44,736 nucleotides of DNA from Bacteroidales bacterium (GCA_009785505.1 WQWA01000013.1:1-44736); one strand, 5' to 3'. Counted from the stretch's first letter, positions 1-8,818 are shown. Made by a program: numbers and translations. The notes: a model not told the origin generated them from the sequence alone.

Positions 1-900
1 AATTTCGACAAAACCTGCCGGAGTATTTAGAAGTTGTCCGGAGGTGTGGATATACCTTAAAAATTTGATGGTATTTGGATTTGTCGGAATACCGTTGGTC
101 ACCAAATACAATTCGCGAGCCGGCGGAGAAGGCATTAGTCCGGCACTAAGTGCTGCAACAATTTGATCTCTTGTACCATAAAAATTTTCGGCATCGCAGA
201 TCATGCCGTTTCCGTCCAAATCAATCGGCACTACAGCAATGTTTTGATTAGGCAATCCGGTTACAAAATCATAAACAAAAGCAAGGTTTGCAAAAGCAAT
301 TCCGTTTGGATCTCTTTGTACGGCAGCCACAATTCCCGGATCGCCGAAGATATTGATACCGCCCAAATCCTCTTGCGCCATGCCAAACCACGATGCCCAC
401 ACTTGTGCAGCTCCGCAGGCATCGGCACGTGTATAAACATTCATTGGCGTTGGGTTGTCTGTACCCAAGAAATCACCCCAAGTCTGTATGGTTTGAGTAA
501 TCCAAATTTGCTCGCCGGATTCTCGGGTAATTCCACGAGCGAGAATATCATTCAACAGAGGATTATTGACGTTGATAATGGCAACAACCGCATCTTTTGC
601 AATCGGAAATACAGCTGCACCTCGCTCAATTTCAGGAGCATGTATGGCACGTGAAATCATACCAATATCACTCAAATTTGCCAACACGTCCGTCATGCCT
701 TTGCCGGAGCCTCCTGCAGAAATATCTATGCGAATATCAGGATTTTCGGCATTAAACTCTTCTGCCCACATAACCATAAGCGGATAAAGTGCAAACGCTC
801 CGGAAATGGTTATCGTATCTGCTCGTCGTCCACAACCGCCAAACAAAATCATTATTGCGATAAGCAGAGAAAAAATAGTGTTGTTTCTAAGGTTAATCAA
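1..900 (-). CDS. pstS: Phosphate ABC transporter substrate-binding lipoprotein, PstS-like (3' end outside window)
   Basis: Reading the minus strand from 900 gives about 300 residues with no stop before the window edge, so the C-terminus is missing. The N-terminus has a hydrophobic stretch and a lipobox ending in LFGGC, so it should be a lipoprotein. The mature part starts ITISGAFALYP and continues with SAGGSGKGMTDVLANLSDIGMISR, the pattern of PstS-type phosphate binders where the first SGA and the SGG-like loop contact the oxyanion. Family members deliver phosphate to the PstCAB importer, whose genes would lie to the left. No ATG precedes the signal peptide in frame; the best start is TTG at 900, which is uncommon and uncertain. 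The anion specificity is inferred from family similarity only. Confidence 0.85.
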   Translation of the reverse strand, partial: MINLRNNTIFSLLIAIMILFGGCGRRADTITISGAFALYPLMVMWAEEFNAENPDIRIDISAGGSGKGMTDVLANLSDIGMISRAIHAPEIERGAAVFPIAKDAVVAIINVNNPLLNDILARGITRESGEQIWITQTIQTWGDFLGTDNPTPMNVYTRADACGAAQVWASWFGMAQEDLGGINIFGDPGIVAAVQRDPNGIAFANLAFVYDFVTGLPNQNIAVVPIDLDGNGMICDAENFYGTRDQIVAALSAGLMPSPPARELYLVTNGIPTNPNTIKFLRYIHTSGQLLNTPAGFVEI

Positions 901-918
901 AACAATTGAACTTTTTGG

Positions 919-926
919 CAAAATTA
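919..926 (-). promoter_or_regulatory. Bacteroidota -7 promoter element for the PstS-like gene
   Basis: TAATTTTG on the minus strand matches the TAnnTTTG consensus. It lies 18 nt upstream of the proposed TTG start, so the untranslated leader would be very short. Confidence 0.55.
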
Positions 927-1048
927 CGAAAAATTTTGTATTAAGCACGGTATGTGTCTTAGGACATTTTATATAACGAGACATGGAATTTTCAATGTTT
1001 TGTCGTGTGTTTTTCAAAAAACATTACGGCAAGATTGATTTTTTTTCG

Positions 1049-1056
1049 TATCTTTG
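1049..1056 (+). promoter_or_regulatory. -7 promoter element TATCTTTG
   Basis: Exact TAnnTTTG match preceded by a T-run. Only four bases separate it from the ATG at 1061, so the mRNA is probably leaderless. Confidence 0.7.
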
Positions 1057-1060
1057 TACG

Positions 1061-2080
1061 ATGAAAATAACCTTAATCGCAGGTCCCTGCTCCGCCGAAA
1101 GCGAAGAACAAATTTTGAAAACCGCAGAGTTTTTGGCAACAAAAACATCAGTGAAAACTTTGCGTGCCGGTGTTTGGAAACTTCGCACTCGTCCGGGAGG
1201 TTTTGAAGGACACGGCGAAAAGGCTCTGCGTTGGCTACAGTCGGCAAAAGAGAAATTTGGACTTTCTGTTGCTGTTGAAGTAACCACGCCCGAACATGTT
1301 GAACTATGTTCGAAATACAATATCGACACGGTTTGGATTGGTGCTCGCACAACAGGAAATCCGTTTTTGGTACAAAAAATTGCGGATTCTTTGGCAGGAA
1401 GTGACTTGTCAGTTATGGTTAAAAACCCGTTAAACCCGGATTGGGCGTTGTGGTTGGGTGCAATCGAACGTGTTGAAGAAGCGGGAATAACTAATGTTAT
1501 CGCTGTTCACAGAGGTTTCGGAACGACTCAACATTCGGAGCTTCGCAATTCGCCGATGTGGGAAATTCCGATTGAAATCAAGCGTCGACGTCCGGATTTG
1601 CAAATTTATTGCGATCCAAGCCATATCGCAGGACGAGCAGACCTTGTTTTTCCGGTTGCACAACGAGCCCTCGATATGGCAATGGACGGCTTGATGATAG
1701 AAATTCACCCTGACCCGAAACACGCACTAACAGATGCTTTTCAGCAATTAGATTTTTCAGAATTTGAAAAATTGGTATCGCAATTGGTAGAAAAAGATAC
1801 CCACGGAAAACACAACGAATTGGAGCAAATGCGAGCAATTATTGACGATTTGGACGAAGAACTAATAGCTACACTCGCCAAACGCATGAAAATCGTTGAA
1901 AAAATAGGCGAGTATAAACACGAACACAAAGTTTCCACGTTACAAATGGAACGTTGGAAAAAACTGCTCGAAAACCGTCTAAATCTCGGTCGTAAATACA
2001 ATCTCAATGAAGAATTTTTGACTGCTCTTTTGAATGTGATACATGCGGAATCCTTACGAATACAAGGAGATAAGAGATAG
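1061..2080 (+). CDS. Bifunctional DAHP synthase / chorismate mutase
   Basis: A 339-residue protein joining two steps of aromatic amino acid synthesis. Residues 1-255 are a type I-beta 3-deoxy-7-phosphoheptulonate synthase: AGPCSAES near residue 8, RAGVWKLRTRPGGFEG, IGARTTGNPF, KNPLNPDWALWLGAIER and the metal-binding DPSHIAG are all visible. Residues about 260-339 (LEQMRAIIDDLDEELIATLA onwards) are an AroQ-type all-helical chorismate mutase. This synthase-mutase order is common in Bacteroidota and reversed relative to the Bacillus enzyme, where the mutase domain often serves as an allosteric sensor. The ATG at 1061 is chosen over one at 983 because the promoter element sits between them and the family starts at the AGPCS strand. 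It converges on era across a palindromic repeat. Confidence 0.93.
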   Translation: MKITLIAGPCSAESEEQILKTAEFLATKTSVKTLRAGVWKLRTRPGGFEGHGEKALRWLQSAKEKFGLSVAVEVTTPEHVELCSKYNIDTVWIGARTTGNPFLVQKIADSLAGSDLSVMVKNPLNPDWALWLGAIERVEEAGITNVIAVHRGFGTTQHSELRNSPMWEIPIEIKRRRPDLQIYCDPSHIAGRADLVFPVAQRALDMAMDGLMIEIHPDPKHALTDAFQQLDFSEFEKLVSQLVEKDTHGKHNELEQMRAIIDDLDEELIATLAKRMKIVEKIGEYKHEHKVSTLQMERWKKLLENRLNLGRKYNLNEEFLTALLNVIHAESLRIQGDKR

Positions 2081-2094
2081 AGGTTAATGATTAA

Positions 2095-2168
2095 CGTCAT
2101 TGCGAACTGCAAAGCGGTGAGGCAATCCAAAAGGTAATAGATTGCTTCGCCTATGGCTCGTAATGACG
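2095..2168. repeat. Long-hairpin REP-like repeat between convergent genes (copy A)
   Basis: Outer arms CGTCATTGCGA (2095-2105) and TCGTAATGACG (2158-2168) pair with one mismatch; inner GAGGCAATC and GATTGCTTC also pair. It is the same family as 10292-10367. It fills the gap between convergent genes, so it may serve as a two-way terminator. Confidence 0.8.
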
Positions 2169-2177
2169 GCCAAAAAA

Positions 2178-3056
2178 TTACAACTCGTATCCAAATCTTT
2201 TCAAAATTTTCTCGTTGTCGCGCCAGTCTTTCATTACTTTGACGAAAAGTTCGAGATAAACCTGTTTTCCCAAAAATTTTTCCATTTGTTTTCGGGCTTC
2301 TTTGCCGACTTTTTTGAGAGCAGAGCCTTTGTTTCCGATAATAATCGCTTTTTGCGATTCGCGCTCAACAAAAATTAACGCACGAATTTTATCAATATCT
2401 TTTCCCTCATCATAAGAATCCACAACAATTTCGACGGAATATGGAATTTCTTTTTGATAGTACAACAAAATTTTTTCACGAATAATTTCCGATACAAAAA
2501 ATCGCAAATTTCTGTCCGAAACTTCGTCTTTCGGATAGTAGGGCGGAGCATCGGGTAAGTGTTCCAAAATCATTGCAACCACAGCATCGATATTGAATTT
2601 GTGAAGTGCCGAAACAGGTAGAATTTGTGCTTCAGGAAGTTTTTGTTTCCACTCTTCAATTTTGTTTGCAATTTCTTCTTGATTCGACAAGTCAATTTTG
2701 TTCAAAAGCAAAATTATCGGAACCCCGGATTTTTGGATTTTCTCGATAATTTCTTGATTTTTGAAATCCTCGCCCAAATCAGACAATAAAATAAACACAT
2801 CCGCATCGTGCAACGCACTGCGAACGCCTGCCATCATAGATTCCTGCAGTTTGTAATGCGGGTTTACAAGTCCCGGGGTATCGGAAAACACAATTTGATA
2901 ATTTTCGTCATTCAAAATCCCGATAATACGATGTCGTGTTGTTTGTGCTTTTGGTGTGATAATAGACAATTGATCACCAACCAAAGCGTTCATAAGCGTT
3001 GATTTTCCGGCATTCGGATTGCCGATGATATTTACAAATCCTGATTTATGTTTCAT
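2178..3056 (-). CDS. era: GTPase Era
   Basis: A 292-residue GTPase that binds 16S rRNA and acts in 30S subunit maturation. The G domain shows G1 GNPNAGKST, G2 TTRHR, G3 DTPGL, G4 NKID and G5 SAL. The C-terminal KH domain includes EIVVDSYDEG..., VERESQKAIIIGNKG and LELFVKVMKDWRDN, which is diagnostic for Era. The ATG at 3056 is chosen: it follows the upstream stop by one base, carries a GGAGGG ribosome-binding site (unusual in this genome) and starts right before the G1 strand. An in-frame start at 3080 would overlap the upstream gene by 23 nt. It is probably cotranscribed with the membrane protein at 3058-4650. Confidence 0.97.
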   Translation of the reverse strand: MKHKSGFVNIIGNPNAGKSTLMNALVGDQLSIITPKAQTTRHRIIGILNDENYQIVFSDTPGLVNPHYKLQESMMAGVRSALHDADVFILLSDLGEDFKNQEIIEKIQKSGVPIILLLNKIDLSNQEEIANKIEEWKQKLPEAQILPVSALHKFNIDAVVAMILEHLPDAPPYYPKDEVSDRNLRFFVSEIIREKILLYYQKEIPYSVEIVVDSYDEGKDIDKIRALIFVERESQKAIIIGNKGSALKKVGKEARKQMEKFLGKQVYLELFVKVMKDWRDNEKILKRFGYEL

Positions 3057-3057
3057 G

Positions 3058-4650
3058 TTATTCCCTCCAAATTTCGACACGGAAATTTTTAAAATATATT
3101 TGTTCGTTTCTGTAATTTCTGTTCATAACATAAACCCTGTGTATGTCCGTTTTTTCAATGAGAAAGTTTGTTGTTAATTTTTGCCATCCCGCACTGTCCG
3201 GCTCGGATACATGCTGTTCCGAAAGCCAAAGCCTGGTGTTTATACGAAGGTTGTCGCTGATGACTAAATGACCAAAATCCGAACCTTTTCGCAACACGGA
3301 AAGAGAAACAGAATCGCCACGATGAAGTTCCGGCCTTGGCGATATAGTCAAGGCGAACTGAACACCATTGCCGGTAGCGGTTATCGTGTCAACAGCAAAA
3401 CTTTCGTACAGCGTTCGACGAATGAAAGGTTCTTTCTGAATAATATAATTCGGACTAGAAAAGTGAAAATATGACGAGTTGAAAGCACGATCGGGAATAC
3501 TTGGAATGGTTTTTGTGTTATCTTCAGGAATGAAAAAAACACTCTGTGAAGGAAGTCCGTGAAGCTTTGCAATCAACGGGGTTTCGAAGGCCAAAAAGGT
3601 AGGGTCAATGTATCGTTCGAGTTGTTGTAAATGTTCCGGAAGGGCGAATTTATCTGCGGCTTGTGGAGCGTGTTTAAGTAGCTGAACGACAAAGTCATGT
3701 CGTTTTTCAAAGTCTCGAAGCGTTCGAAGTTGTCCGAAAACAGCGAAAATAACGAGAGAGCACAAAATCCAAAATCTAAAACCGGATTGTTTAAGTTGAT
3801 CTCCAAAAAACAGTACAAAAAACCCTATAAGCCCTGCAACCAAAGGAAAAAACAACAATTCAAAATTTACATCCACAAGACCATTTTGTCCGAAAATAAA
3901 AATCAATATCATTGCCAAAACTGTCCAAGTGCCCAATAAAATCAGCGGTTTTTTCAGTTTTCGATAAGTCCAAAACAGTACCAAATAAGTCGCCATCGCA
4001 AAAGGAATAACAAATGCGCTAATCGCAACAGGAAAATAACCAAAAAAAGAAAAAGAGTGCGTTCCCATAATCACGTCTTGATAGACGTTCGGTGAAACAC
4101 GAATAAACATAAATATAAGCAAGCATACCGCAGCCCAAATTCCCATTTCGATAAGCGGACAAAAATCCTTGCGGTATTTTTTCAAAACTGTTCGAAAACC
4201 CTCTATTATCAGATAAAATGTTGCTGCTAAAATCAGCGGCGTATGCACCGCAATGAAAAACGTTTGATTAAGTCCGAAAAGCAAAAGCAACAAAACAATA
4301 CCTGCATTTTTTTGTTTGAAAACATAGTAGACTATCAAAAAAACGGCATACAAAAAAACCGCTGGAGCCACTGAAAAAACAAGGCTAACCACTGACAACG
4401 ACAAATTGCTTTTTACTGCCAAAACAGTCATTAAATTTTGAAACCAATGTGCCGAAAGCCAGACAGAACTTGAAAAGAAATTAAGATCGTTAATCAAATT
4501 GAACAAAATCATTGCCGATTCCCCAAATGTGCTTCGCAAGTCGTGAAACCACGCAGAAAGTCCGATAACCACGAGAAATCCGAGGTGCGATAAAACTTCT
4601 ATTCGGTTGTCAGCATTTGAAAAATTGAGATTTTTTTTGTAACTTTGCAT
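3058..4650 (-). CDS. Multi-pass membrane protein of unknown function
   Basis: A 530-residue protein. From about residue 20 to 320 it has roughly nine to ten hydrophobic segments with short loops, including very aromatic ones. The last 200 residues are soluble and beta-rich and would lie outside the membrane. I recognise no catalytic motif. The architecture (many helices, then a large C-terminal ectodomain) resembles membrane glycosyltransferase or lipid-linked transfer proteins of Bacteroidota, but this is only a resemblance of layout. The ATG at 4650 is preferred over an ORF start at 4728, which would include a non-membrane lead read through the promoter. It is followed by era with a one-base gap. 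Confidence 0.75.
   Translation of the reverse strand: MQSYKKNLNFSNADNRIEVLSHLGFLVVIGLSAWFHDLRSTFGESAMILFNLINDLNFFSSSVWLSAHWFQNLMTVLAVKSNLSLSVVSLVFSVAPAVFLYAVFLIVYYVFKQKNAGIVLLLLLFGLNQTFFIAVHTPLILAATFYLIIEGFRTVLKKYRKDFCPLIEMGIWAAVCLLIFMFIRVSPNVYQDVIMGTHSFSFFGYFPVAISAFVIPFAMATYLVLFWTYRKLKKPLILLGTWTVLAMILIFIFGQNGLVDVNFELLFFPLVAGLIGFFVLFFGDQLKQSGFRFWILCSLVIFAVFGQLRTLRDFEKRHDFVVQLLKHAPQAADKFALPEHLQQLERYIDPTFLAFETPLIAKLHGLPSQSVFFIPEDNTKTIPSIPDRAFNSSYFHFSSPNYIIQKEPFIRRTLYESFAVDTITATGNGVQFALTISPRPELHRGDSVSLSVLRKGSDFGHLVISDNLRINTRLWLSEQHVSEPDSAGWQKLTTNFLIEKTDIHRVYVMNRNYRNEQIYFKNFRVEIWRE
4640..4647 (+). promoter_or_regulatory. -7 promoter element TAACTTTG for rdgB
   Basis: Consensus TAnnTTTG on the plus strand after a run of eight T. 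It overlaps the first codons of the divergent membrane protein gene. The ATG of rdgB lies at 4696. Confidence 0.55.
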
Positions 4651-4672
4651 GTTTCTTTTCTTACAGAAACCA

Positions 4673-4680
4673 CAAAAATA
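4673..4680 (-). promoter_or_regulatory. -7 promoter element TATTTTTG for the membrane protein-era unit
   Basis: Consensus match on the minus strand with TTTTTTTTTG just upstream, 22 nt before the ATG at 4650. It lies downstream of the oppositely directed element at 4640-4647, so the two divergent transcripts would overlap at their 5' ends. Confidence 0.6.
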
Positions 4681-4695
4681 CAAAAAAAAATCGAC

Positions 4696-5277
4696 ATGGA
4701 ATTGGTTTTTGCCACAAATAATGCCCACAAGCTTTTCGAAGTAAAAGAAAAACTGCGTTTGTCGAATTCGAATGTTCGGATAATTAGTCTTTCGGAAATT
4801 GGCTTCTATGACGCTCTTCCCGAGACGGGTACTACGTTACAGGAGAATGCCCTGCAAAAAGCACAAACTCTTTATGAACGAATTTCGCGAAATTGTTTTG
4901 CCGACGACTCCGGTTTGGAAATAGAAGCACTAAACGGCGAACCGGGCGTAAATTCTGCGCATTATGCCGGTGAACACCGCTCGCATGAAGACAACATACA
5001 CTTGGTTTTGTCGAAAATGGAAGGTATATCCAATCGCAGAGCCTGTTTCAAAACCGTTATTGCTTTGATTTTAGACAGAAAAATTCATTATTTTGAGGGG
5101 CGTGTTGATGGCGAAATTACCACAGAAAAACACGGCATCGATGGGTTTGGGTATGATCCCATTTTTCGCCCCGTCGGATTTTCTCAAACCTTTGCAGAGC
5201 TTGGTTTAGAAGAAAAAAACAAAATAGGTCATCGTGGACGTGCTGTAGAGAAATTGGTGAGTTTTTTATCAAATTGA
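4696..5277 (+). CDS. rdgB: Non-canonical purine NTP pyrophosphatase (RdgB/HAM1 family)
   Basis: A 193-residue house-cleaning enzyme that hydrolyses XTP/dITP to the monophosphate and pyrophosphate, keeping deaminated purines out of DNA and RNA. It begins LVFATNNAHKLFEVKEKL (the TxNxxK nucleotide site), has FADDSGLEIEALNGEPGVNSAHYAG in the middle with the catalytic Asp pair, and GFGYDPIFRP near residue 150, all hallmark motifs. Length is normal. The ATG at 4696 places the first strand at the N-terminus; the longer reading from 4645 would start next to the promoter element. Confidence 0.95.
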   Translation: MELVFATNNAHKLFEVKEKLRLSNSNVRIISLSEIGFYDALPETGTTLQENALQKAQTLYERISRNCFADDSGLEIEALNGEPGVNSAHYAGEHRSHEDNIHLVLSKMEGISNRRACFKTVIALILDRKIHYFEGRVDGEITTEKHGIDGFGYDPIFRPVGFSQTFAELGLEEKNKIGHRGRAVEKLVSFLSN

Positions 5278-5300
5278 TGGGATTTTTCAATTAAATTTTG

Positions 5301-5308
5301 TACCTTTG
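5301..5308 (+). promoter_or_regulatory. -7 promoter element TACCTTTG for cysteine synthase
   Basis: Exact consensus, preceded by ATTTTG and located 14 nt before the ATG at 5323. Confidence 0.65.
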
Positions 5309-5322
5309 CAAAAAAATTAAAT

Positions 5323-6360
5323 ATGACCCCACAACAGCGAATTACGGAAGTCGGCAAGTTGGTCGGCAACACCCCAATGGTGAAAATTACCTACAAGTAC
5401 AAAGGCAAAATCAACACTATTTTTGCCAAATTGGAGTATTACAATTTCAGTGGAAGCATCAAAGACCGCATGGCGTTTCACATTTTAAACAAGTCGTATA
5501 CCGAAGGTCTGATTAAACCCGGCGACCGGATTGTTGAAGCTACCAGCGGAAATACCGGAATTGCTTTTTCGGCGCAAGGTCGTGCTCTGGGACATTCCGT
5601 TGTGATTTATATGCCCGATTGGATGAGCAAGGAACGCATGGATATCATAAGTAGTTACGGTGCAGAAATCCGTTTAGTTTCGAAAGAAGAAGGCGGTTTT
5701 TTGGGAAGTATTTCTCGTGCGGAAGAAATGGGAAGAATCAAGTCTAACATATTTTTGCCACGTCAATTCGACAATTGCTTGAATTGTGAAGCACACTTCA
5801 AAACGACAGGTCCCGAAATTTGGGCACAGCTGAACAGCATTGGCTTAACGCCGGAAATTTTTATCGCCGGCGTCGGAACAGGCGGAACTGTGATGGGTAC
5901 AGGCGAATATCTAAAAAAGAGAAATCCAAATGCGAAAGCACACCCGCTTGAGCCTTCAAATTCGCCAACCTTATCAACAGGGTATCGTGTTGGAAAACAC
6001 CGTATTCAAGGTATTTCCGACGAATTTATTCCTTCCATTGTAAAGTTAAACGAATTGGATAAAATCGTTGAAGTGGACGATGGAGATTCGATTATTATGG
6101 CTCAAAAATTAGCGACTGTTTTGGGTTTGGGTTTAGGTATTTCGTCCGGAGCGAATTTTTTGGGTGCGGTAAAATTGCAACAAGAAAATCCCGATGCAAA
6201 TGTGGTTACGATGTTTTCGGATTGCAATAAAAAATATCTTTCTACAGACTATTCCAAAACAGAGCCGGTAAAAGACGACTTTCTGTCCACCGACATCGAA
6301 TTGATCTCAAAAGAAACGATTTTGGTTTCGCGTGAAGATGTAGCGAAACAGGTGATATAA
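5323..6360 (+). CDS. cysK: PLP-dependent cysteine synthase family protein
   Basis: A 345-residue fold-type II PLP enzyme. The Schiff-base lysine lies in SGSIKDRMA (about residue 48). The substrate loop is [15 protein letters not shown], the phosphate-binding loop [15 protein letters not shown], and LEPSNSP with GISDEFIP follow as in O-acetylserine sulfhydrylases. It should make cysteine from O-acetylserine and sulfide. It is about 35 residues longer than classical CysK because of a C-terminal tail ([19 protein letters not shown]...), which may affect partner binding. Some enzymes of this clade use other activated serines, so the exact acceptor is inferred. It has its own promoter and a strong 3' hairpin. 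Confidence 0.9.
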   Translation: MTPQQRITEVGKLVGNTPMVKITYKYKGKINTIFAKLEYYNFSGSIKDRMAFHILNKSYTEGLIKPGDRIVEATSGNTGIAFSAQGRALGHSVVIYMPDWMSKERMDIISSYGAEIRLVSKEEGGFLGSISRAEEMGRIKSNIFLPRQFDNCLNCEAHFKTTGPEIWAQLNSIGLTPEIFIAGVGTGGTVMGTGEYLKKRNPNAKAHPLEPSNSPTLSTGYRVGKHRIQGISDEFIPSIVKLNELDKIVEVDDGDSIIMAQKLATVLGLGLGISSGANFLGAVKLQQENPDANVVTMFSDCNKKYLSTDYSKTEPVKDDFLSTDIELISKETILVSREDVAKQVI

Positions 6361-6385
6361 AAACGTAACTCGCTGATTTACAAAA

Positions 6386-6434
6386 AAAAAAAAACGATTT
6401 TTTGCGAAAAAATTTGCAAAAGTCGTTTTTTTTT
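6386..6434 (+). terminator. Rho-independent terminator after cysteine synthase
   Basis: Left arm 6386-6397 (A9CGA) and right arm 6423-6434 (TCGT9) pair over 12 bp around a 25-nt loop, ending in a T-run. The next promoter starts three bases after the T-run. Confidence 0.65.
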
Positions 6435-6436
6435 CG

Positions 6437-6444
6437 TAACTTTG
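6437..6444 (+). promoter_or_regulatory. -7 promoter element TAACTTTG for the 6477-8809 cluster
   Basis: Consensus match 32 nt upstream of the ATG at 6477, placed directly after the terminator T-run of the preceding gene. Confidence 0.65.
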
Positions 6445-6476
6445 TGCTGGACTAAAAAGCGACAAACACAATTACG

Positions 6477-7193
6477 ATGAAAAAAATCACAACAACAATT
6501 TTTGCAATTGCCTTATCCTTAGGCGTTTTTGCACAAGAAAACAACGGAGCATTTAGTTTTGGTGCCCGTGTAGGAATGGGTATCGGACTTAGCGAACCAA
6601 GAGAATTTAGGCACTTTGCAGGCCAAATGCCTTTTAATCCGCCGGCAGGAGCAATTTCAAACATTACGCATAATTCGGAAGTGAATTTCAATATCGCATT
6701 GTATGGAAATTTTGCTTTCGGAAATCACTTTTCTTTGCAACCGGAACTAAATTTTATGATTTATCAAGGGTATGATATGAGAATGAATTTTTATGCTTTT
6801 GGGACTGGAACCCCACCTCCTGTCAATGCCGACTTAACTTATAATAGTTTAGACATTCCGCTATTGGCAAAAATTAATTTTTTAGGTTCGAGGAATGCTT
6901 CGTTTGGACTTTTGGTTGGACCTCACATGTCAATTCCTTTGGGAAGAGCCGAATTTTGGAGGGAAATCGATGGTCGGGAATTTGAAGACAAATTCGATAT
7001 CGACAATAGTGTTGTTTTCGGACTTACGGCAGGCTTGTTTTGCAGAATACCGGTAGGACCGGGACGAATTGTTGCAGATTTTAGATTTGTTCACGATTTT
7101 GAAGGTATTAAAGCATTTGGCATAAGAGACCGATATGAGGTATTACGCCGAAATGCACTCGTCTTGTCGTTGGGCTACGAAATATCGTTCTAA
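6477..7193 (+). CDS. Outer-membrane beta-barrel protein (porin family)
   Basis: A 238-residue exported protein. A Sec signal peptide (MKKITTTIFAIALSLGVFAQ) is followed by alternating amphipathic strands: FSFGARVGMGIGL, VNFNIALYGNFAFG, FSLQPELNFMIYQG, SLDIPLLAKINFLG, ASFGLLVGPHMSIPLG, VFGLTAGLFCRIPVG and a terminal strand ending in F (VLSLGYEISF), the usual barrel C-terminus. The pattern matches the small OMP_b-brl/PorT-like barrels common in Bacteroidota. The ligand or function is unknown. It is the first gene of a short cluster with a BOF-PepSY protein and a TraB/GumN protein. Confidence 0.85.
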   Translation: MKKITTTIFAIALSLGVFAQENNGAFSFGARVGMGIGLSEPREFRHFAGQMPFNPPAGAISNITHNSEVNFNIALYGNFAFGNHFSLQPELNFMIYQGYDMRMNFYAFGTGTPPPVNADLTYNSLDIPLLAKINFLGSRNASFGLLVGPHMSIPLGRAEFWREIDGREFEDKFDIDNSVVFGLTAGLFCRIPVGPGRIVADFRFVHDFEGIKAFGIRDRYEVLRRNALVLSLGYEISF

Positions 7194-7219
7194 AATCACA
7201 ACACCAAAAAACAAAAACC

Positions 7220-7903
7220 ATGAAAACATTGAAAACAAACTCATCAGTTACAATTTTTTGCATACTTTTGATGTCCTTTGCTTTGAGTGCATGTGCTCAA
7301 AGAGGCTCTGGCGGCGGTTTCGGAGCAGCAGGTTTAATGAGCGTGTCGGAGGTATTAAACCTTCGTCGCGATGATGTGCCGGTAACTTTACAAGGCAGAA
7401 TAATCTATCACATTAGAAGTGATTACTACAGATTTTCCGACGAAACAGGTCAAATTCGCATCGAAATTCCTCCGAGAGTTTGGGGAAATTTACGCGTAAC
7501 AGCAGACGATTTTATAGAAATTTCCGGTATTGTAGATAGAAATTTCCTAATACGGAACTACGTAGAAGTAAGGAGTATTCGTATTTTAACAAGCGGAAAC
7601 CAAGAAGGCAGTCAAGCTACACAACAACAGGGAAGAAGTGGTGATTGGAGTCATGTTGTGCCACGTGCTCCTAAACATCCCGGAGGACCAACAAATCCAC
7701 CAATCTCTGCACAAAGAGCGGTTGAATTAGCCCATGCACATATTTTATCTCTCGGCATAACCGACTATCGCTTTGAGTATATCTATATGGACAGAGAGAG
7801 AGGTCAGTGGGTATGGAGCGTGGAGTTCGAGAGTCGTAGCCGTGGGGATTTGGAGTTTTATGTTGATGTAAATACCGGTGCATTCTTAAAATCGCCGAGA
7901 TAA
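7220..7903 (+). CDS. Exported BOF (bacterial OB-fold) plus PepSY-like protein
   Basis: A 227-residue protein with signal peptide (hydrophobic to LSACAQ, possibly a lipobox LSAC). Residues about 40-125 (MSVSEVLNLRRDDVPVTLQG..., FSDETGQIRIEIPPRVWGN, DDFIEISGIVD, NYVEVRSIRI) match the YgiW/BOF OB-fold, periplasmic proteins linked to stress and small-molecule binding. A glycine/glutamine-rich linker follows, then about residues 160-227 (ISAQRAVELAHAHILSLG..., WVWSVEFES, FYVDVNTGAFLK) resemble a PepSY domain. The combination suggests an envelope ligand-binding or inhibitor role, but no substrate can be named. It lies 26 nt after the barrel gene and 9 nt before the TraB/GumN gene, so the three are probably cotranscribed. 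Confidence 0.75.
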   Translation: MKTLKTNSSVTIFCILLMSFALSACAQRGSGGGFGAAGLMSVSEVLNLRRDDVPVTLQGRIIYHIRSDYYRFSDETGQIRIEIPPRVWGNLRVTADDFIEISGIVDRNFLIRNYVEVRSIRILTSGNQEGSQATQQQGRSGDWSHVVPRAPKHPGGPTNPPISAQRAVELAHAHILSLGITDYRFEYIYMDRERGQWVWSVEFESRSRGDLEFYVDVNTGAFLKSPR

Positions 7904-7912
7904 AAAATAAAA

Positions 7913-8809
7913 ATGATGAAAAAATTACTCATCGTGCCGATATTGGCACTCATTATGAACACGGCTTTCGCACAGGCGAATCCCGAAAAAACCGGCTCAC
8001 TTTTATGGAGAATTTCCGGAAACAATTTGACACAACCGTCATACATTTTCGGAACACATCATCTTTTTCCGTTGAGTTTTTTAGAAACTGTTTCGGGACT
8101 TAATGCAGCTCTCGAAAATACACAGCAAGTTGTTGGTGAATTAATTATGTCGGATATGATGGCCATGACAATGCAGATGCAAAGCCTGGGTATGATGCCT
8201 CGAGACACAACTTGGCAAATGTTGCTTTCGCCGGAAGATTTCCGATTTGTTGACGAGCAACTGACCGAAATGTTTGGAATGGGTTTGCAAATGCTTGGAG
8301 CAATGAGACCGTTTATGTTAAGCATGATGTTTACCGTCACGCTTTATCAACAATTGTTTCCGGAAACCGATCCAAATCAGTCTATGGACGGCTGGTTCCA
8401 GCAACAGGCTGTCACTAGAGGACTTCCTGTTATCGGATTAGAAACCGTGCAAGATCAAATGAACGCTATTGGTGTGGGCCCACTCGTACAGCAAGCCGAA
8501 GATTTTGTTTGTAATTTGAGAAATGTTGAATATGCCATAAACCAAGTGCACATTCTCAATCGTTTGTACGAAAATGCCGATTTAATTGGACTTAAAGGGT
8601 TGCTTGATGCGGACAGTCCTTGTGCGTTCAGTGCAGAGCAAGAATATGCACTTAACAATGCACGAAACACGCGCTGGTTGGAAAAACTTCCCGGAATCAT
8701 GGCTCAAATGCCGAGTTTTGTCGCTGTTGGGGCGTTGCATTTGGTTGGCGAGCAGGGGATTTTGTACGGATTGGCTCGATTGGGCTACACGGTTGAGGCT
8801 GTGAAATAA
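7913..8809 (+). CDS. TraB/GumN family exported protein
   Basis: A 298-residue protein with a signal peptide (MMKKLLIVPILALIMNTAFAQ). SLLWRISGNNLTQPSYIFGTHH near residue 30 is the first TraB/GumN motif, with the GxxH metal-type site. ETVQDQMNAI (here after GLE) and the C-terminal SFVAVGALHLVGEQGILYGLARLGYTVE are the other two conserved blocks. The family belongs to the Tiki/TraB/EreA/ChaN superfamily; Tiki proteins are metal-dependent proteases, but bacterial GumN-type activity is largely undefined. An ATG two codons wide (7913 or 7916) gives the start. Probably in one transcript with the two preceding genes. A second, more distant superfamily relative is at 43209. Confidence 0.85.
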   Translation: MMKKLLIVPILALIMNTAFAQANPEKTGSLLWRISGNNLTQPSYIFGTHHLFPLSFLETVSGLNAALENTQQVVGELIMSDMMAMTMQMQSLGMMPRDTTWQMLLSPEDFRFVDEQLTEMFGMGLQMLGAMRPFMLSMMFTVTLYQQLFPETDPNQSMDGWFQQQAVTRGLPVIGLETVQDQMNAIGVGPLVQQAEDFVCNLRNVEYAINQVHILNRLYENADLIGLKGLLDADSPCAFSAEQEYALNNARNTRWLEKLPGIMAQMPSFVAVGALHLVGEQGILYGLARLGYTVEAVK

Positions 8810-8818
8810 ATTGTTCAT

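Noticed and set aside
163-787. Two plus-strand ORFs (163-654 and 566-787)
   Set aside because: They are antisense to the PstS-like gene, which has clear family motifs; their translations show none.
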